64,000 nucleotides of DNA from Macrobrachium rosenbergii (taxonomy: Eukaryota > Arthropoda > Malacostraca > Decapoda > Palaemonidae): the NCBI RefSeq assembly GCF_040412425.1, contig NC_089749.1, positions 11,646,162 through 11,710,161 on the forward strand, given 5' to 3'. The notes under the pieces were generated by a model, which ran no database searches, was not told where the DNA came from, and saw only the letters and a list, made by a program, of their open reading frames with translations. Each line of letters begins with the position of its first letter. The stretch's first letter is position 1. This document shows, one piece after another, positions 25,321 through 35,854 of this stretch. Both the position numbers and the translations under genes were made by a program.

Positions 25321-25905
25321 TCCCCTCCCCACTAACCCCTATCCTCCTCCCCTACCACCCCAACCCCCCCTCAGATAAAAATGTCCAGTCCAACCGTTGC
25401 TGTTGACCACCTCCAAAATGTCGCCCCCCCCTCCCAAGTCCCACCCCTGCCTCCCTACCCCAAAAATATCCACCATCATCGCTGCTGACCGCTCCCTACT
25501 CCAGTCTTGCGCTCCACCGCCCTCTCCCAAAAAAAAAAAAAAATGTCACTATCGCCTCTGCTGTGACCACTACCTCTGCAAGTCTTACTAACCCTGCCAC
25601 TTCCCCCTCCCCCAAGGAAAGAAAAATGACCACCCTCAGTAACTGTCTTGGTTAACCCCCTACCTCTAGTCACGGCCCTGCCTCCTCCCCCTTCAAGAAA
25701 TATCCCCATCACCACCTCTACTGCTGACCACCTCCGCAAGTCTTGGCTAGCCCCCTGCCCTTAATCCCACCCCTTTCCCTCCTACCCTCCCCCGGCACTT
25801 CTACCACTTCCCAAAAAATTTTCTACCCTCTGCTACTGACCACCTCCTCAATAGTCTTGGTTAGTCCCTCCCTGCCCCACCACTTCCCCCCAAAAAAAAG
25901 AAAAT
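25318..25905. repeat. C-rich polypyrimidine region with diverged internal repeats
   Basis: Recurrent phrases such as TGCTGACCACCTCC, CCCTCCCCCAA and a poly-A block followed by TGTC suggest a diverged tandem unit of about 70-90 bp. Strand asymmetry (C over G) is strong. Pro/Ser-rich and Gly-rich frames are artefacts. Confidence 0.65.
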
Positions 25906-26239
25906 GTCCACCACCGCCCCTGCCGGCGCTGACCACCACCTGCAAGTGTCGCTGGGTAACGACTGTTTGAACATCATTACGCGACTGAGGCGACCACAGT
26001 TTGTTCAGCGCCCCGGGAGGAGAACAAAAGCCCTTCGAGTGTTTGCTGTACCCGAGAACGACTTGGCCGCCGGAGTCGATGTTAGCACGGTTATTATCGC
26101 CTTACAGCCAAAGGAACTTCCCCTTCCGCCCCCCCCTTCCCCCTTAAAAACACGTCGACAAAAGGGGAAAAGTAAATGGGCGATTACGTGCCAAATATGG
26201 CTTCGCCTGGGCTGTGTATATGGGTTTCCGGAAGGCTAA
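25904..26239 (+). CDS. Weak hypothetical open frame
   Basis: A 111-codon frame with an ATG at 25904, partly outside the low-complexity tract. The middle (about residues 15-70) is of normal composition and GC-richer than the surroundings. The end is a Pro run followed by basic residues. I recognise no domain, see no upstream promoter or splice signals, and think it is more likely a chance frame in a GC-rich island than a gene. Confidence 0.1.
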   Translation: MSTTAPAGADHHLQVSLGNDCLNIITRLRRPQFVQRPGRRTKALRVFAVPENDLAAGVDVSTVIIALQPKELPLPPPPSPLKTRRQKGKSKWAITCQIWLRLGCVYGFPEG

Positions 26240-26324
26240 AGACGTCTTGGGGAACATTGTGGTATTTACAAGGAGAGTTTTATCTTTGGCGGCGAAAGGG
26301 GAACAGGGAAAGAAAGGAGGTGTT

Positions 26325-26356
<32 letters not shown>

Positions 26357-26465
26357 GGTGTTCTTAAGCGGTTTGGTGCATAGGGGTGGGTCTCATGCTC
26401 TTGTGCGTTGGAACGGAATCTTATAGATTATAAATGTAATCTTTATTTACGTTTAACAAGTAGAC
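26240..26465. other. Unique DNA with short (TTC)n
   Basis: Nine TTC units at 26330-26356; otherwise nothing. Confidence 0.5.

Positions 26466-26540
<75 letters not shown>
26466..26540. repeat. (TA)n at the end of a SINE
   Basis: About 36 TA units directly abutting the 3-prime end of the minus-strand SINE at 26541-26822. Confidence 0.95.
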
Positions 26541-26542
<2 letters not shown>

Positions 26543-26822
26543 AGCAATAAGTATGCCTTAGTTTAACCAGACCACTGAGCTGATTAATAGCTCTGCTAGG
26601 GCTGGCAGAAGGATTAGATATATTTTACTTGGCCAAGAACCAAGTAGTGGTTACCTAACAACGGGACCTACAAGCTTATTGTGGAATCCGAACCACATTA
26701 TGACGAGAAATGAATTTCTATCACCAGAAATAAATTCCTCTAATTCTTTATTGGCCGGTCGAGAGTCGAACGCAGATACAACAGCGTGCTGAGTCGAGAG
26801 CTCTACCCACCTCCAATGAAGA
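26541..26822 (-). mobile_element. tRNA-derived SINE (decapod type)
   Basis: On the minus strand the head reads GGTGGGTAGAGCTCTCGACT, matching a tRNA-like A box. It is followed by TGCGTTCGACTCTCGACC, matching a B box. The body has AAAGAATTAGAGGAATTTAT and GTGGTTCGGATTCCACAATA. The tail has GAGCTATTAATCAGCTCAGT and AACTAAGGCATAC, then runs into (TA)n. I recall this as a very common decapod SINE. It is transcribed by RNA polymerase III when active and mobilised by a partner LINE. Confidence 0.88.
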
Positions 26823-26875
26823 ACTATTATATATATACTGTATATACTATATGTATACAGTATATATATGTATGT

Positions 26876-26900
26876 ATATATATATATATATATATATATA
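26876..26900. repeat. (TA)n at SINE tail
   Basis: A short TA run abuts the tail side of the tRNA-like element at 26901-27022; more interrupted TA lies at 26828-26875. Confidence 0.9.
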
Positions 26901-27022
26901 ATCAATACAATCACGTATGGAACAGATATAAATTTCTGACTCACATCAGGATCGAACCAAGGTCTTTCAACTGAAAACAAGTGGCGCTGCCCACTAAGGC
27001 CATACAAGTGAGTCAGAAATTT
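26901..27022 (-). mobile_element. Second tRNA-like SINE, flanked by inverted arms
   Basis: On the minus strand an A box-like TGGCCTTAGTGGGCAGCGCC (about 27002-26983) is followed by a perfect B box GGTTCGATCCT (26958-26948). Then comes the tail GATGTGAGTCAGAAATTTAT, CTGTTCCATACGTGATTGTA and (TA)n. The arm AAATTTCTGACTCAC also occurs in inverse orientation upstream of the A box (27007-27022), so the tRNA-like unit sits inside an inverted repeat. A related palindrome lies at 39360-39475. Confidence 0.8.
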
Positions 27023-27472
27023 TTATATATATAGATATATTTCCCTTATCATATTTTTCTCAAGTTTCTTGGGATGAGGTTGCTAGCTTCATGACCATAT
27101 CCTGATTCGTTTTGACGCTGGTAGTAGTTCACATCCGGGTCGACTGGTTGGCTGTGTGCGTTGTTGAAACCACGGGTCTTGCAGTTTTAAACCCAGTGCT
27201 CTGTTAAACAAACTGACGAAAAGAACATTCCTACAGAGTTAAAGTGAAAACACGGTACCATAAACACCTGATGATTTATGGGATAGAAAACCGTATTAGA
27301 GGAATATGTTGAACAAAAATGCTCTTTTATTTTAATCTTTATCTAGAATAAGCATCTCGGATAGTGCTAAGTATGTATTTTTTTTTTTAGTTCTAGTGAA
27401 TTTGTGAGGTATAGCGCAATGAAAACCTCACGATAGTATTTTCTTACACGTCATGCATTACTGATCAAACTC
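27023..27472. other. Unique DNA, nothing recognised
   Basis: No coding or repeat signal. Confidence 0.4.
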
Positions 27473-27836
27473 TCAATCGAGTTTTCTGTACAGCCGCTAC
27501 AGCGTATAATCCAGGCCACTGAAAATAGATCTATCTTTCGATGGTCTCTGTATAATGCTGTATGAGCCGCGTCCCATGAAACTTTAACCACGGCCAGGTG
27601 GTGGCCTATCCTATACCGTTGCCAGAAGGACGATTATGGCTAACTTTAAGCTTATTAATAAAGCTGCAAAGGGTTGGGGCTGCAATTTAGTATGTTTGAT
27701 GATTGAAGGGTGGATGATCAACATACAAATTTGCAGCCCTGTAACCTCGGTAGTTTTTAAGATCTGAGGGCGGACAGAAAGAAGCGCGGACGGACAGACA
27801 AAGCCGGCACAATAGTTTTCTTTGACAGAAAACTGA
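27473..27836 (-). mobile_element. Family A repeat, copy A9 (3-prime truncated)
   Basis: Lacks the terminal GCGCC hairpin; it begins at TCAATCGAGTTTTCTGTACA. The long inverted repeat is degraded on one arm (near 27664-27682) but still pairs over much of its length. Confidence 0.9.
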
Positions 27837-28432
27837 AAAAGCAAAGCATTATGAGATGCTCTTTATGTCAGCAGTTTGTTATTCCTCTTTCCGAATCATT
27901 GTTATTATTGACTGCATTTGCATTTTTTGTGAAGAAATTTTTTTTTTTCAGATTTTTATTTGTTAATATTCGAGGTATTATGGCAGGACTTTTGAAATTT
28001 ACTAGATATATTCCAATAAAAAAGAACATTACTTTCCCAGTCTGTTTATCGTTATTAAAACATTCAGATTCACTAAATAGAACTACACAAGGTTAAGAGA
28101 AATTGAGAAAGATCGTCTAAGGAGAGACGAATGTAAAAGAGGACAATGCTTGAAAGTTATAATAATAGGCCTGTGAATATGTAGGGAAAGAGGGAACATG
28201 ACGAAAAAGGCCATTGATGAAGATGAGAAAGGTGAGAGGAGAGAGAACTCTGATGATAAACATGACGTTAGTTCACAGAGATGGCGGGAAGCCATAAACT
28301 CTCGGAGTTTGAATGTCATGCATCTTAGGAACACGAAGAGCAATTACGTAAGACCCCGAAGTTTCCGAGGAAAGTTGACAAGATGTCTTTGCCGCAACGA
28401 AGACGGGGAAATCACCAATTAGCATTTCTCCG
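27837..28432. other. Unique DNA, one weak open frame
   Basis: A 74-codon frame at 28198-28422 (+) is charged and not low-complexity, but matches no family I recognise. Probably non-coding. Confidence 0.35.
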
Positions 28433-28856
28433 GAGGGGTTTAGTGCCGTCAGTGCACCTCTTGCCGTGCACTGCAGGCATTACTTAAGTTCTTGCATTGT
28501 CCTTCTCAGGCTGTTTAAAGCAACTCCCATTCGTTTCGCTTTACTGTACCTCCTTTCATATTCTCTTTCTTCCATCTTACTTTCCACCCTCTCCTAACAG
28601 TTGATTCGTAGGGCAACTGTAAGGTTTTCCTCCTGTTACACCGTTCAAACCCGTTCCTTTTACTGTACCTCCTTTCATATTCTCTCTCTTCTGTCATTCT
28701 TTCCACTCTCTCCTAACAATTGATTCATAGTGCAACTGCGAGGCTTTCCTCCTGTTGCACCTCTCAGACCTTTTACTGTCAGTTTCCTTTTCAGCGCTGA
28801 GTGACCTCATAGGTCCCAGTGCTTGGCCTTTGGCCTGAATTGTATATTCAATTCAA
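28433..28856 (+). mobile_element. Family B repeat, copy B1, internally duplicated
   Basis: Starts with the CAGTGCACC hairpin and ends with TTGGCCTTTGGCCTGAAT. An internal segment of about 120 bp (from TTTACTGTACCTCCTTTCAT through GCAACTG, GAGG and TTTCCTCCTGTT) is present twice in tandem, which makes this copy longer than the others. Confidence 0.9.
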
Positions 28857-29099
28857 GTAGCATTTGTTGCAGGAAATGTTAAGACGTCTAGTTCAAATTA
28901 GAGAGAAAACTTTGAAAATATTGTTTTAGATTGAACTATGACAAGGAATTTGGATAAGTAGAAACATAAAAAAAAAAATAGACCGGTTTAGGTGTAGACA
29001 ATAAAGAAGGTTTGATGACCAAGTTTATGTCATGAAACGGTTATGGACAAGTTTGAATGTAAACGGAAATAGCTATACACGGCTTAGATGAATCTGGAA

Positions 29100-29950
29100 A
29101 AACTATGTAACTGAATAGATAGAGAGCCGAGTTTTTATTAAATTTATTAATCGTGTGTGAGGGTATGCAGATGGGAGAGTGACTGGATTTTTGTAATAAT
29201 GTCTGAAACGAGGATATGATATCGAGTGATGGGGGAATTCAGAGAAAGAGAAAGGAAATCTGTTCTTGGTATAAATATGTGAGACAAGAAAGTTCTGTAA
29301 ATGCAGCTTGAGATAACTGATATTTTTAGATGATACTGTTCTGATTGTGGAATGGAATACAGAGTTTAGGCCAAAGGCCAAGCATTGGGACTTGTGAGGT
29401 CATTCAGCGCTGGAAACGATATTGAGAATAGGCAGGTTTGAAAGGTGTAACAGGAGGAAAACCTCGCAGTTGCGCGATGAAATAATTGTTAGGAGAGGGT
29501 GGATAGCAAGATGGAAGAAAGCTAATATGATTGGAGGTACAGTAAAATGAATGAAAGGGGTTGCAGCTGGAGGCCGAATGGACGCTGCAAAGAACCTTTA
29601 GTAATGCAGAGTAAGATTATGAGCGTGAATGAGAACCAGGAAAATGGAACAGTGAGTTTTAATGTAATGAATGTTATAATAACAGAAGTGACAGATCATG
29701 CAAGCATTTTGAAGTACTGTAAATACAACGGATGCTGGTGGGATGAAAGAAGAGATTAGTCGAAGAATAGGTGAAGCAAAGAAGTTGGGAAGGTGTGTGC
29801 AAAAGATTGGAAAGAGTCTTGACTGTCTGAGGAGTCAAGGTCTGCAATGTGTGAAGGGATTGGTAAGCTTACTCCCCTTTATGGAAGGTAAGTGTGGATG
29901 TTGATTACGCATGAGGGGAAGAAAGATTGAAGTTGTTGAGATGAAACATT
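29100..29950 (+). pseudogene. Degraded non-LTR retrotransposon reverse transcriptase
   Basis: Fragments of an RT domain appear in shifting frames. VRVCRWESDW lies at 29157-29186. IFLDDTVLIV at 29320-29349 matches the catalytic (F/Y)xDD block. After the inserted family B element comes QSKIMSVNENQENGTVSFNV from 29607, then GGMKEEISRRIGEAKK from about 29737, and RKIEVVEMK near 29917-29949. The order matches RT palm to thumb of LINE elements known from invertebrates. Stops and frameshifts show it is dead. The N-terminal part and endonuclease are not recognisable. Confidence 0.65.
29350..29606 (-). mobile_element. Family B repeat, copy B2, inserted in LINE relic
   Basis: Reverse orientation: TTTAGGCCAAAGGCCAAGCA at the left, then CATTCAGCGCTG, CAGGAGGAAAACCTCGCAGT and AAGAACCTTTAGTAATGC at the right. 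The 5-prime CAGTGCACC hairpin is missing, a 5-prime truncation as expected of retroposition. It splits the RT relic just after the xDD motif. Target-site duplications are not clear. Confidence 0.88.
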
Positions 29951-30277
29951 TCCATATGTAGAGTAGCAAAAGTAGAAAATGAGGTAAAACAATTAATGTA
30001 TGTGAAGGGTTGGGTCAGTGTGTATAATTCGAAATTGTTAGGGGGAAGAATTAGAGAAAGACATAGAAAGTGATGAAAAAAGCATTTGGCCGTCTGCTGA
30101 TGAATCCTTTGTGTAGGTACCTGAAAATAAACGTAGAGAAAGAGAGGCAACTTCACTCATACATAAAGATACATATGCATTACATAAGTTTGAAAGTAAT
30201 ATTTTCATACTTGTATGAACAGTGGTACACAGGTACACATGACAAAAACATCACTTGCAACAACAAGGAATGCCACA

Positions 30278-30279
<2 letters not shown>
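29951..30279. other. Possible continuation of the LINE relic
   Basis: No clear motif remains. The purine-rich + strand resembles the preceding relic, but I cannot support a reading. Confidence 0.3.

Positions 30280-30339
<60 letters not shown>
30280..30339. repeat. (CT)n microsatellite
   Basis: About 29 CT units. Confidence 0.97.
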
Positions 30340-30344
<5 letters not shown>

Positions 30345-31109
30345 CGCAGTAGCCAAACCAGATTCATGAATATAAGTGAATGCGTTCCAGCCCAACACCG
30401 GACTCCCCAATATGAAAATTTCTTTCGCAGCTCCGGACCCGACTTTAATAATTAAAGTAGGCGGCCTTTGAAGTCGGCGCCCTAAAGCTCTTGTTTAGAA
30501 TATTTGAAATATTTCCTCCCGCCGTCCACTCCGACTCCTCATTCGTTAAAAAGGAATGAAAGGCTGGAGGTGGGAGGAGGAGGAGGAGGAGGAGAGGGTG
30601 AGGAGGGGGTGTTAAAGCTGCCACCGCATGGTTACAGAAGAGAGGGGAGGGGAGGGGGAGGGGGTTTGTTTTTGGGGGAAGAAGGAAATTAAGGGAATTC
30701 ATTAAACGACAGTCCTGAAGGACATGGAAATATTTGCCGGTAATTCCCGACGGGAAGTGGAGTCAGAGGACGGAGGTGTTAAAATACAGGTAAATGAATA
30801 CTTATAATTAGATTTAATAGAGTACAGTTACACTGAATTTTTATAATTAATAAAAAGGTAATTGAATATAATAAAAAAAATTAAAAGAGAAACCCCTAGA
30901 CCTAGTGTCTTTCAAGACTGAGACATATGGCTAATGGAAAATTAAGTCCTCAAGCCGTTTCCAGTGAAAAGAATATTCTAATTTAATCAGATTACTTAAT
31001 TAACTTTATTTTAAATATCTTATTTGGAATGCATATTTATTTAAGTGATGCATAGGTGGTTTGGTCTTGTGTAGGAAAGTTGACAGAAAGAGCTACAGTA
31101 ATAGTCCTT
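30340..31109. other. Unique DNA with GGA-rich patch
   Basis: A GGAGGAGG run lies at about 30567-30610 and GGGGAGGGGGAGGG at about 30645-30662. No gene is recognised. Confidence 0.45.
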
Positions 31110-31513
31110 TTTTAGTTTTCTGTTAAAGGAAACTATTGTGCCGGCTTTGTCTGTCCGTCCGCACTTTATTCTGTCCGCTATCAGATCTTAAAACTACTGA
31201 GGCTAGATGGCTGCAAATTAGTATGTTGATCATCCACCCTCCAATCATCAAACACACCGAATTGCAGCCCTCTAGCCTCAGTGGTTTTTATTTTATTTAA
31301 GGTTAAAGTTAGCCATAATCGTGCTTCTGGCAACGATATAAGCCAGGCCACCACCGGTTGGCGGTTAAAGTTTCGTGTGCCGCGGCTCATACAGCATTAT
31401 ACCGAGACCACCGAAAGATAGATCTATTTTCGATGGCCATGATTATGCGCTGTAGCGGCTGCACAGAAAACTCGATTGCGCCGAAGAAACTTCGGCGCAT
31501 TTTTTACTTGTTT
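31110..31513 (+). mobile_element. Family A repeat, copy A10 (reference copy)
   Basis: Near-consensus full copy. Module 1 is the TAGTTTTC hairpin (31113-31136). Module 2 is the long inverted repeat (31193-31285), starting ACTACTGAGGCTAGA with the complementary arm ending TCTAGCCTCAGTGGT. Module 3 is the palindrome CCACCGAAAGATAGATCTAT plus its arm (31408-31436). Module 4 is TGCGCCGAAG / CTTCGGCGCA around AAA (31477-31499), followed by six T and ACTTG. T residues border both ends. Confidence 0.95.
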
Positions 31514-31693
31514 GTATGGGAAACTCGGATGACTGCAAGATGATATTGTAAGACACAGTGTCTCTTTTGGTGTAGAAGCACTTTTGAGAATTTGGTTTTA
31601 ACTGCTGAAATGCTTTCATTTCATTTTTTTTCGAAGCATACGATTTCATTTTCGATTCAAATGTTAAGGAGCGAACGTGTAATGGCTTAGTAT

Positions 31694-31697
<4 letters not shown>
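31514..31697. other. Unique DNA, nothing recognised
   Basis: Short AT-rich spacer. Confidence 0.4.

Positions 31698-31731
<34 letters not shown>
31698..31731. repeat. (TC)n microsatellite
   Basis: About 16 TC units. Confidence 0.95.
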
Positions 31732-31733
<2 letters not shown>

Positions 31734-31823
31734 GGTGTTCTTCCCTAATGATATCCAAGTAATCTGGCTGTTGTATGTTTATTTGCAGTAAGTGGTGTGG
31801 ATACACACACTATATATATACAA

Positions 31824-31826
<3 letters not shown>

Positions 31827-31911
<85 letters not shown>

Positions 31912-31922
31912 GTGTGTGTGTG
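31827..31922. repeat. (TA)n-(TG)n microsatellite
   Basis: About 38 TA units followed by TG units. Confidence 0.95.
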
Positions 31923-31978
31923 TGCTGTATGGTATGGCTGAAATGTTTTTGTTAAACAGAATTTCATCTAATATATCA

Positions 31979-32123
31979 ATTACAAGGAGCCCATGAAAAC
32001 ACCAAGAGGTGGGAAGTAAAGGCTATATTTCAGAGACCAAACTGTATCTCTCCCTCAGGCAAATATTTGCCTTAAAAATATAGCCTTTACTTTCCAAAAT
32101 TTGCGTTTTTATTGACTCCTTGT

Positions 32124-32126
<3 letters not shown>
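31979..32126. mobile_element. 148-bp foldback (MITE-like) element
   Basis: TACAAGGAG at the left end is matched by CTCCTTGTA at the right end. Inside, GGAAGTAAAGGCTATATTT pairs with AAATATAGCCTTTACTTTCC. A GGCAAATATTTGCC palindrome lies off centre at about 32055-32068. (TA)n begins directly at its right end. No coding capacity. Confidence 0.85.
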
Positions 32127-32204
<78 letters not shown>

Positions 32205-32232
32205 CATACATATACATGTACATATATATATC

Positions 32233-32278
<46 letters not shown>
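32127..32278. repeat. (TA)n arrays
   Basis: Two TA runs (32127-32202 and about 32238-32278) separated by a CATACATATACATG segment. Confidence 0.95.
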
Positions 32279-32280
<2 letters not shown>

Positions 32281-33483
32281 GAGTGTGGGGTGCCTTCAGG
32301 CATCGGAAACTACAGCCACGATCGAAACAACGAAGCTGAAATATTAATTAATAAATAGAAAGAAAAATCTGGTAGTAACTGGAGCGACGGAAAAGAAGCG
32401 GAAAAGCGGAGGCCGCCGTCCGCGGCGGCTTCCCGGGCGTCGTATAATGAGTCCCTCGTTGATGAGGAAAATGATGAGGTTCAGAATTTAATTAACAATC
32501 TGAAATCCCCGTCGAAGTATGTTTTTGTGTGTGTGTGTGTGTTTTTTTTTTGTTACGCCGTGTTCTTAATTGCTCTGCCCAAGTAGCCGGTCTTTGATGA
32601 TTGTAAAATTATTTTAATTAGCGTCGTTTTTCTTATTTCCTTAAGCTCTTCTTCTTCTTCTTCTTTCTTTCTTCTTCTTCTTCTTCTTCACTCCGCTGAC
32701 GCGCCGCTGACCCTGACAGTTGCGACGCCAGGTTAATTCTTTAATCTCCCCCCTTTGTGCGGTGATGTTGCGTTGGCTCGTTTAAGCAGTTTGTTAATTC
32801 AAGGTTCACCTGTTTGGTTCACGTTTTCTTCAGTTACCAGAAGTCCTTGATCTGTTGTTCCCAACATTCTTCAATACCGAATTCTAATGTAGCTTATTGA
32901 ATTACTTTTATTGTTTTTCATGCCTTAGATAATTTCCGGAATTACTCCACAAAAACTCTCATGTTGATGGTTCTAGAGTGGCTTTTTATTTCTGTGATCT
33001 AGTTTCATAACTGAATTATATTCGTGTGATATTTATCGCTTGACCTGCAGAGTTACTACCCTTATTTACATAACAAAATTATTTTTAAAATGCTGTGCAG
33101 AGCTTCTTTTTTATTTTATTTTATGTATGAAGTTTAAGTTTTTTCCACTTGAGAGCCTATATATGAAAATGAAACTAATGGTAGCAAGTTTGAATATTTT
33201 TTTTTTTTTTTTTGTAAATTATGGTGAAATCAAGATTTAATTTTATGTGTAAAATTCTAGACCTTTATTTTGAGCACTGACCATAATGCCTGGCAATAAG
33301 GATGATTGCTTGAAATATGAAATAATACCATTGTAATTAATTCATAATGCAAGTTCAGCCTGTGTTCTGCTTTCGAGACCCGCATTTTATTTATATTATA
33401 ACATTCGCTATATTTTTATTTTAATATTGTGGTCTTATATCGTATAGCTAGTCATCAGGAATGACAATGATTTGTTATTATAA
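32279..33483. other. Unique DNA, GC-rich island then AT-rich
   Basis: The island at 32385-32520 is GC-richer and contains the inverted repeat GCCGCCG TCC GCGGCGGC (about 32412-32429). It resembles conserved regulatory DNA but is unproven. A (CTT)n run lies at 32646-32690. The remainder is featureless. Confidence 0.45.
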
Positions 33484-33900
33484 ACAGGTAAAAAATGCGT
33501 CGAAGTTTCTTCAGCGCAATCGAGTTTTCTGTACAGCCGCTACAGCGTATAATCAAGGCCACCGAAAGTGGATCTATCTTTCGGTGGTGTCGGTATAATG
33601 CCCTATGAGCCGCGGCCCACGAAACTTTAACCACGGCCCGGTGGTGGCCTAACCTATATCTTTGCCAGAAGCAGGATTATGGCTAACTTTAACCTTAGAT
33701 AAAATAAAAACTACTGAGGCTTGAGGGCTGCAGTTTGGTATGTTTGATGATTGGAGGGTGGATGATCAACATATCAATTTGCAGCCCTCTAGCCTCAGTA
33801 GATTTTAAGATCTGAGGGCGGACAGAAAAAGTGCGGACAGAAAAAAGTGCGGACGGACAGACAAAGCCGGCGCAGTAGTTTTCTTTTGCAGAAAACTAAA
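33484..33900 (-). mobile_element. Family A repeat, copy A11
   Basis: Complete minus-strand copy. Terminal hairpin slightly changed (TCGAAGTTTCTTCAGCG); the long inverted repeat and the ATAGATC-type palindrome are present. Confidence 0.94.
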
Positions 33901-34451
33901 TGCCATAGATACTGAAAACGAGATGAAATATTAAAATTTTTATTATTATCGTCATCTTGCTTCAGTTTATTAAAACCACTCCGTTATTTAAAGTAACTAT
34001 CTCCCGTTGAATGTCTATGTTTATTGAAAGGTATCTAGATATTTCTTTATTATCCTATTCTTCTCTGCTAAATGAAAAGACTCGTTCCGACAATAACGTT
34101 CACCAGCTTGTACTGAAATTACATATAACTGCATAAAAAAATACATAACTTCTTTGGTTTAGTTTCTGTAGACCGCTGAATTATTGAGCTATCCCCGATG
34201 GAACCTAGAATTTTTAATTAGTTTCTTTCGGTGAATTTCTTATAAGCTGAACTTTCTTTTTTTTTTTTGGCGAAATGCTACATTTGTTAGTCATTTGTTA
34301 TTTGAAAACTTTCTCGTAAAGTTACAAAGTTATCAGGTTTCCAGACAACAGAGGAGTTGAGTGTATGTTGATCCAACTTAGCTGTTATTTAAGAGTATAA
34401 AAACTCACGTATGTGGATAGTGAAAAACCGTGACATCATATGTGTGATATC

Positions 34452-34452
<1 letters not shown>
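33901..34452. other. AT-rich DNA, nothing recognised
   Basis: No supported feature is seen. Confidence 0.4.
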
Positions 34453-34529
<77 letters not shown>

Positions 34530-34538
34530 GTGTGTGTG

Positions 34539-34600
<62 letters not shown>

Positions 34601-34612
34601 TGTGAGTGTGTC
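34453..34612. repeat. (TA)n array with central TG block
   Basis: Two TA runs flank TTTATATGTGTGTGTGTATG. Confidence 0.96.
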
Positions 34613-34724
34613 TATTATGTATTAATGTGTAAAAGTTTACAATACTGTACTTTGGACATGAATTAAATGCTACACATTGACATGGAAAAAATATTTATGA
34701 ATGAGGTCATCCATACTTATTATA

Positions 34725-34770
34725 CACACATATATATATTTACACACACACAAACACACACACACATATC

Positions 34771-34826
<56 letters not shown>

Positions 34827-34842
34827 TATATATATATATTAT
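34725..34842. repeat. (CA)n-(TA)n microsatellite
   Basis: CACACA-rich border then about 28 TA units. Confidence 0.95.
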
Positions 34843-34942
34843 ATACAGGCTACATCGAGGCTACGGCCTACCCCACTGCCAAATCAAAGTCCTTCAAAGA
34901 ATAGCACGTGTTTACCCTATAATAATGGGAAAATGCACGTAA

Positions 34943-34961
34943 AGACGAAGAAGAAGAAGAA

Positions 34962-35038
<77 letters not shown>
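34943..35038. repeat. (GAA)n-(TA)n microsatellite
   Basis: Six GAA units followed by about 37 TA units. Confidence 0.95.
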
Positions 35039-35040
<2 letters not shown>

Positions 35041-35850
35041 ATAACAGGGACTCATTCAAACTGGATGGTATCTAGTGAGATGTTTACTCAAAAGCTAGCC
35101 AGTTTCAGGCAAACAGTCCTCATTCTCAAGTATCCGTTAGCAATTGTTCTAGTGCACAGACCAGTTGTGTATATGATAAAGTTTATATATATATACATAT
35201 TCATAATGTATATATACATGCACATACATACATAAATAAAATACACACATACAACATCTTTAAGGCTTTCCTCCAGCTCGTGTCGACTTTGCAATTGAAA
35301 AATATACCCAAACATTTATATCCCTACTACTTTCATTGAATACAACTGGTCACATTTATGTAACGCACTTTTGAGTGCTAACATTTTTCATTCAAACCAA
35401 TTACATCGTTTATTTCGTCTGTTTGTGTATTTATAAAAACGCAAAAAAACATTTCTAATCTTATTCATCCTTTTATCCCCCAGTCACTTTTACAACCATT
35501 TTCACGTAAATGCAGGACACACACACGCGCACACACACAGTCTCAGAAACAAACTAAAAAATAACATTTTAAAAAAAGTGAAAAAAAATAATAATTAATC
35601 CATATAATTGGTTGCAAGTGGGAAAGTACAATTGGATTTGAACCAGTTTTTGGATGGCTGTGCCATTTTTTTATATTTGCATTTATTGATACTCCATGCA
35701 ATAGCATTAATCACGGTAATTCTATTATCGGTTGACATTAATAGAGGAAAATGGTAGCAGAGCAGCTTTGCGTTTCATTTGATTAAGGGGAAATTGATTC
35801 GATAAAACGCTTTTGGGACTGACCAATGTCATTTGCATATACAAATATAC
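35039..35850. other. Unique DNA, nothing recognised
   Basis: Short CA-rich patch at about 35518-35540. No gene is seen. Confidence 0.4.
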
Positions 35851-35854
35851 CTTT

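Noticed and set aside
26941..27002. Functional tRNA gene
   Set aside because: A and B boxes are present but a cloverleaf does not close, and flanks match a repeat shared with 39.4 kb; it is a SINE head.
31477..31510. Bacterial rho-independent terminator (GC hairpin plus T run)
   Set aside because: It is module 4 of family A in a eukaryotic context and recurs in most copies.
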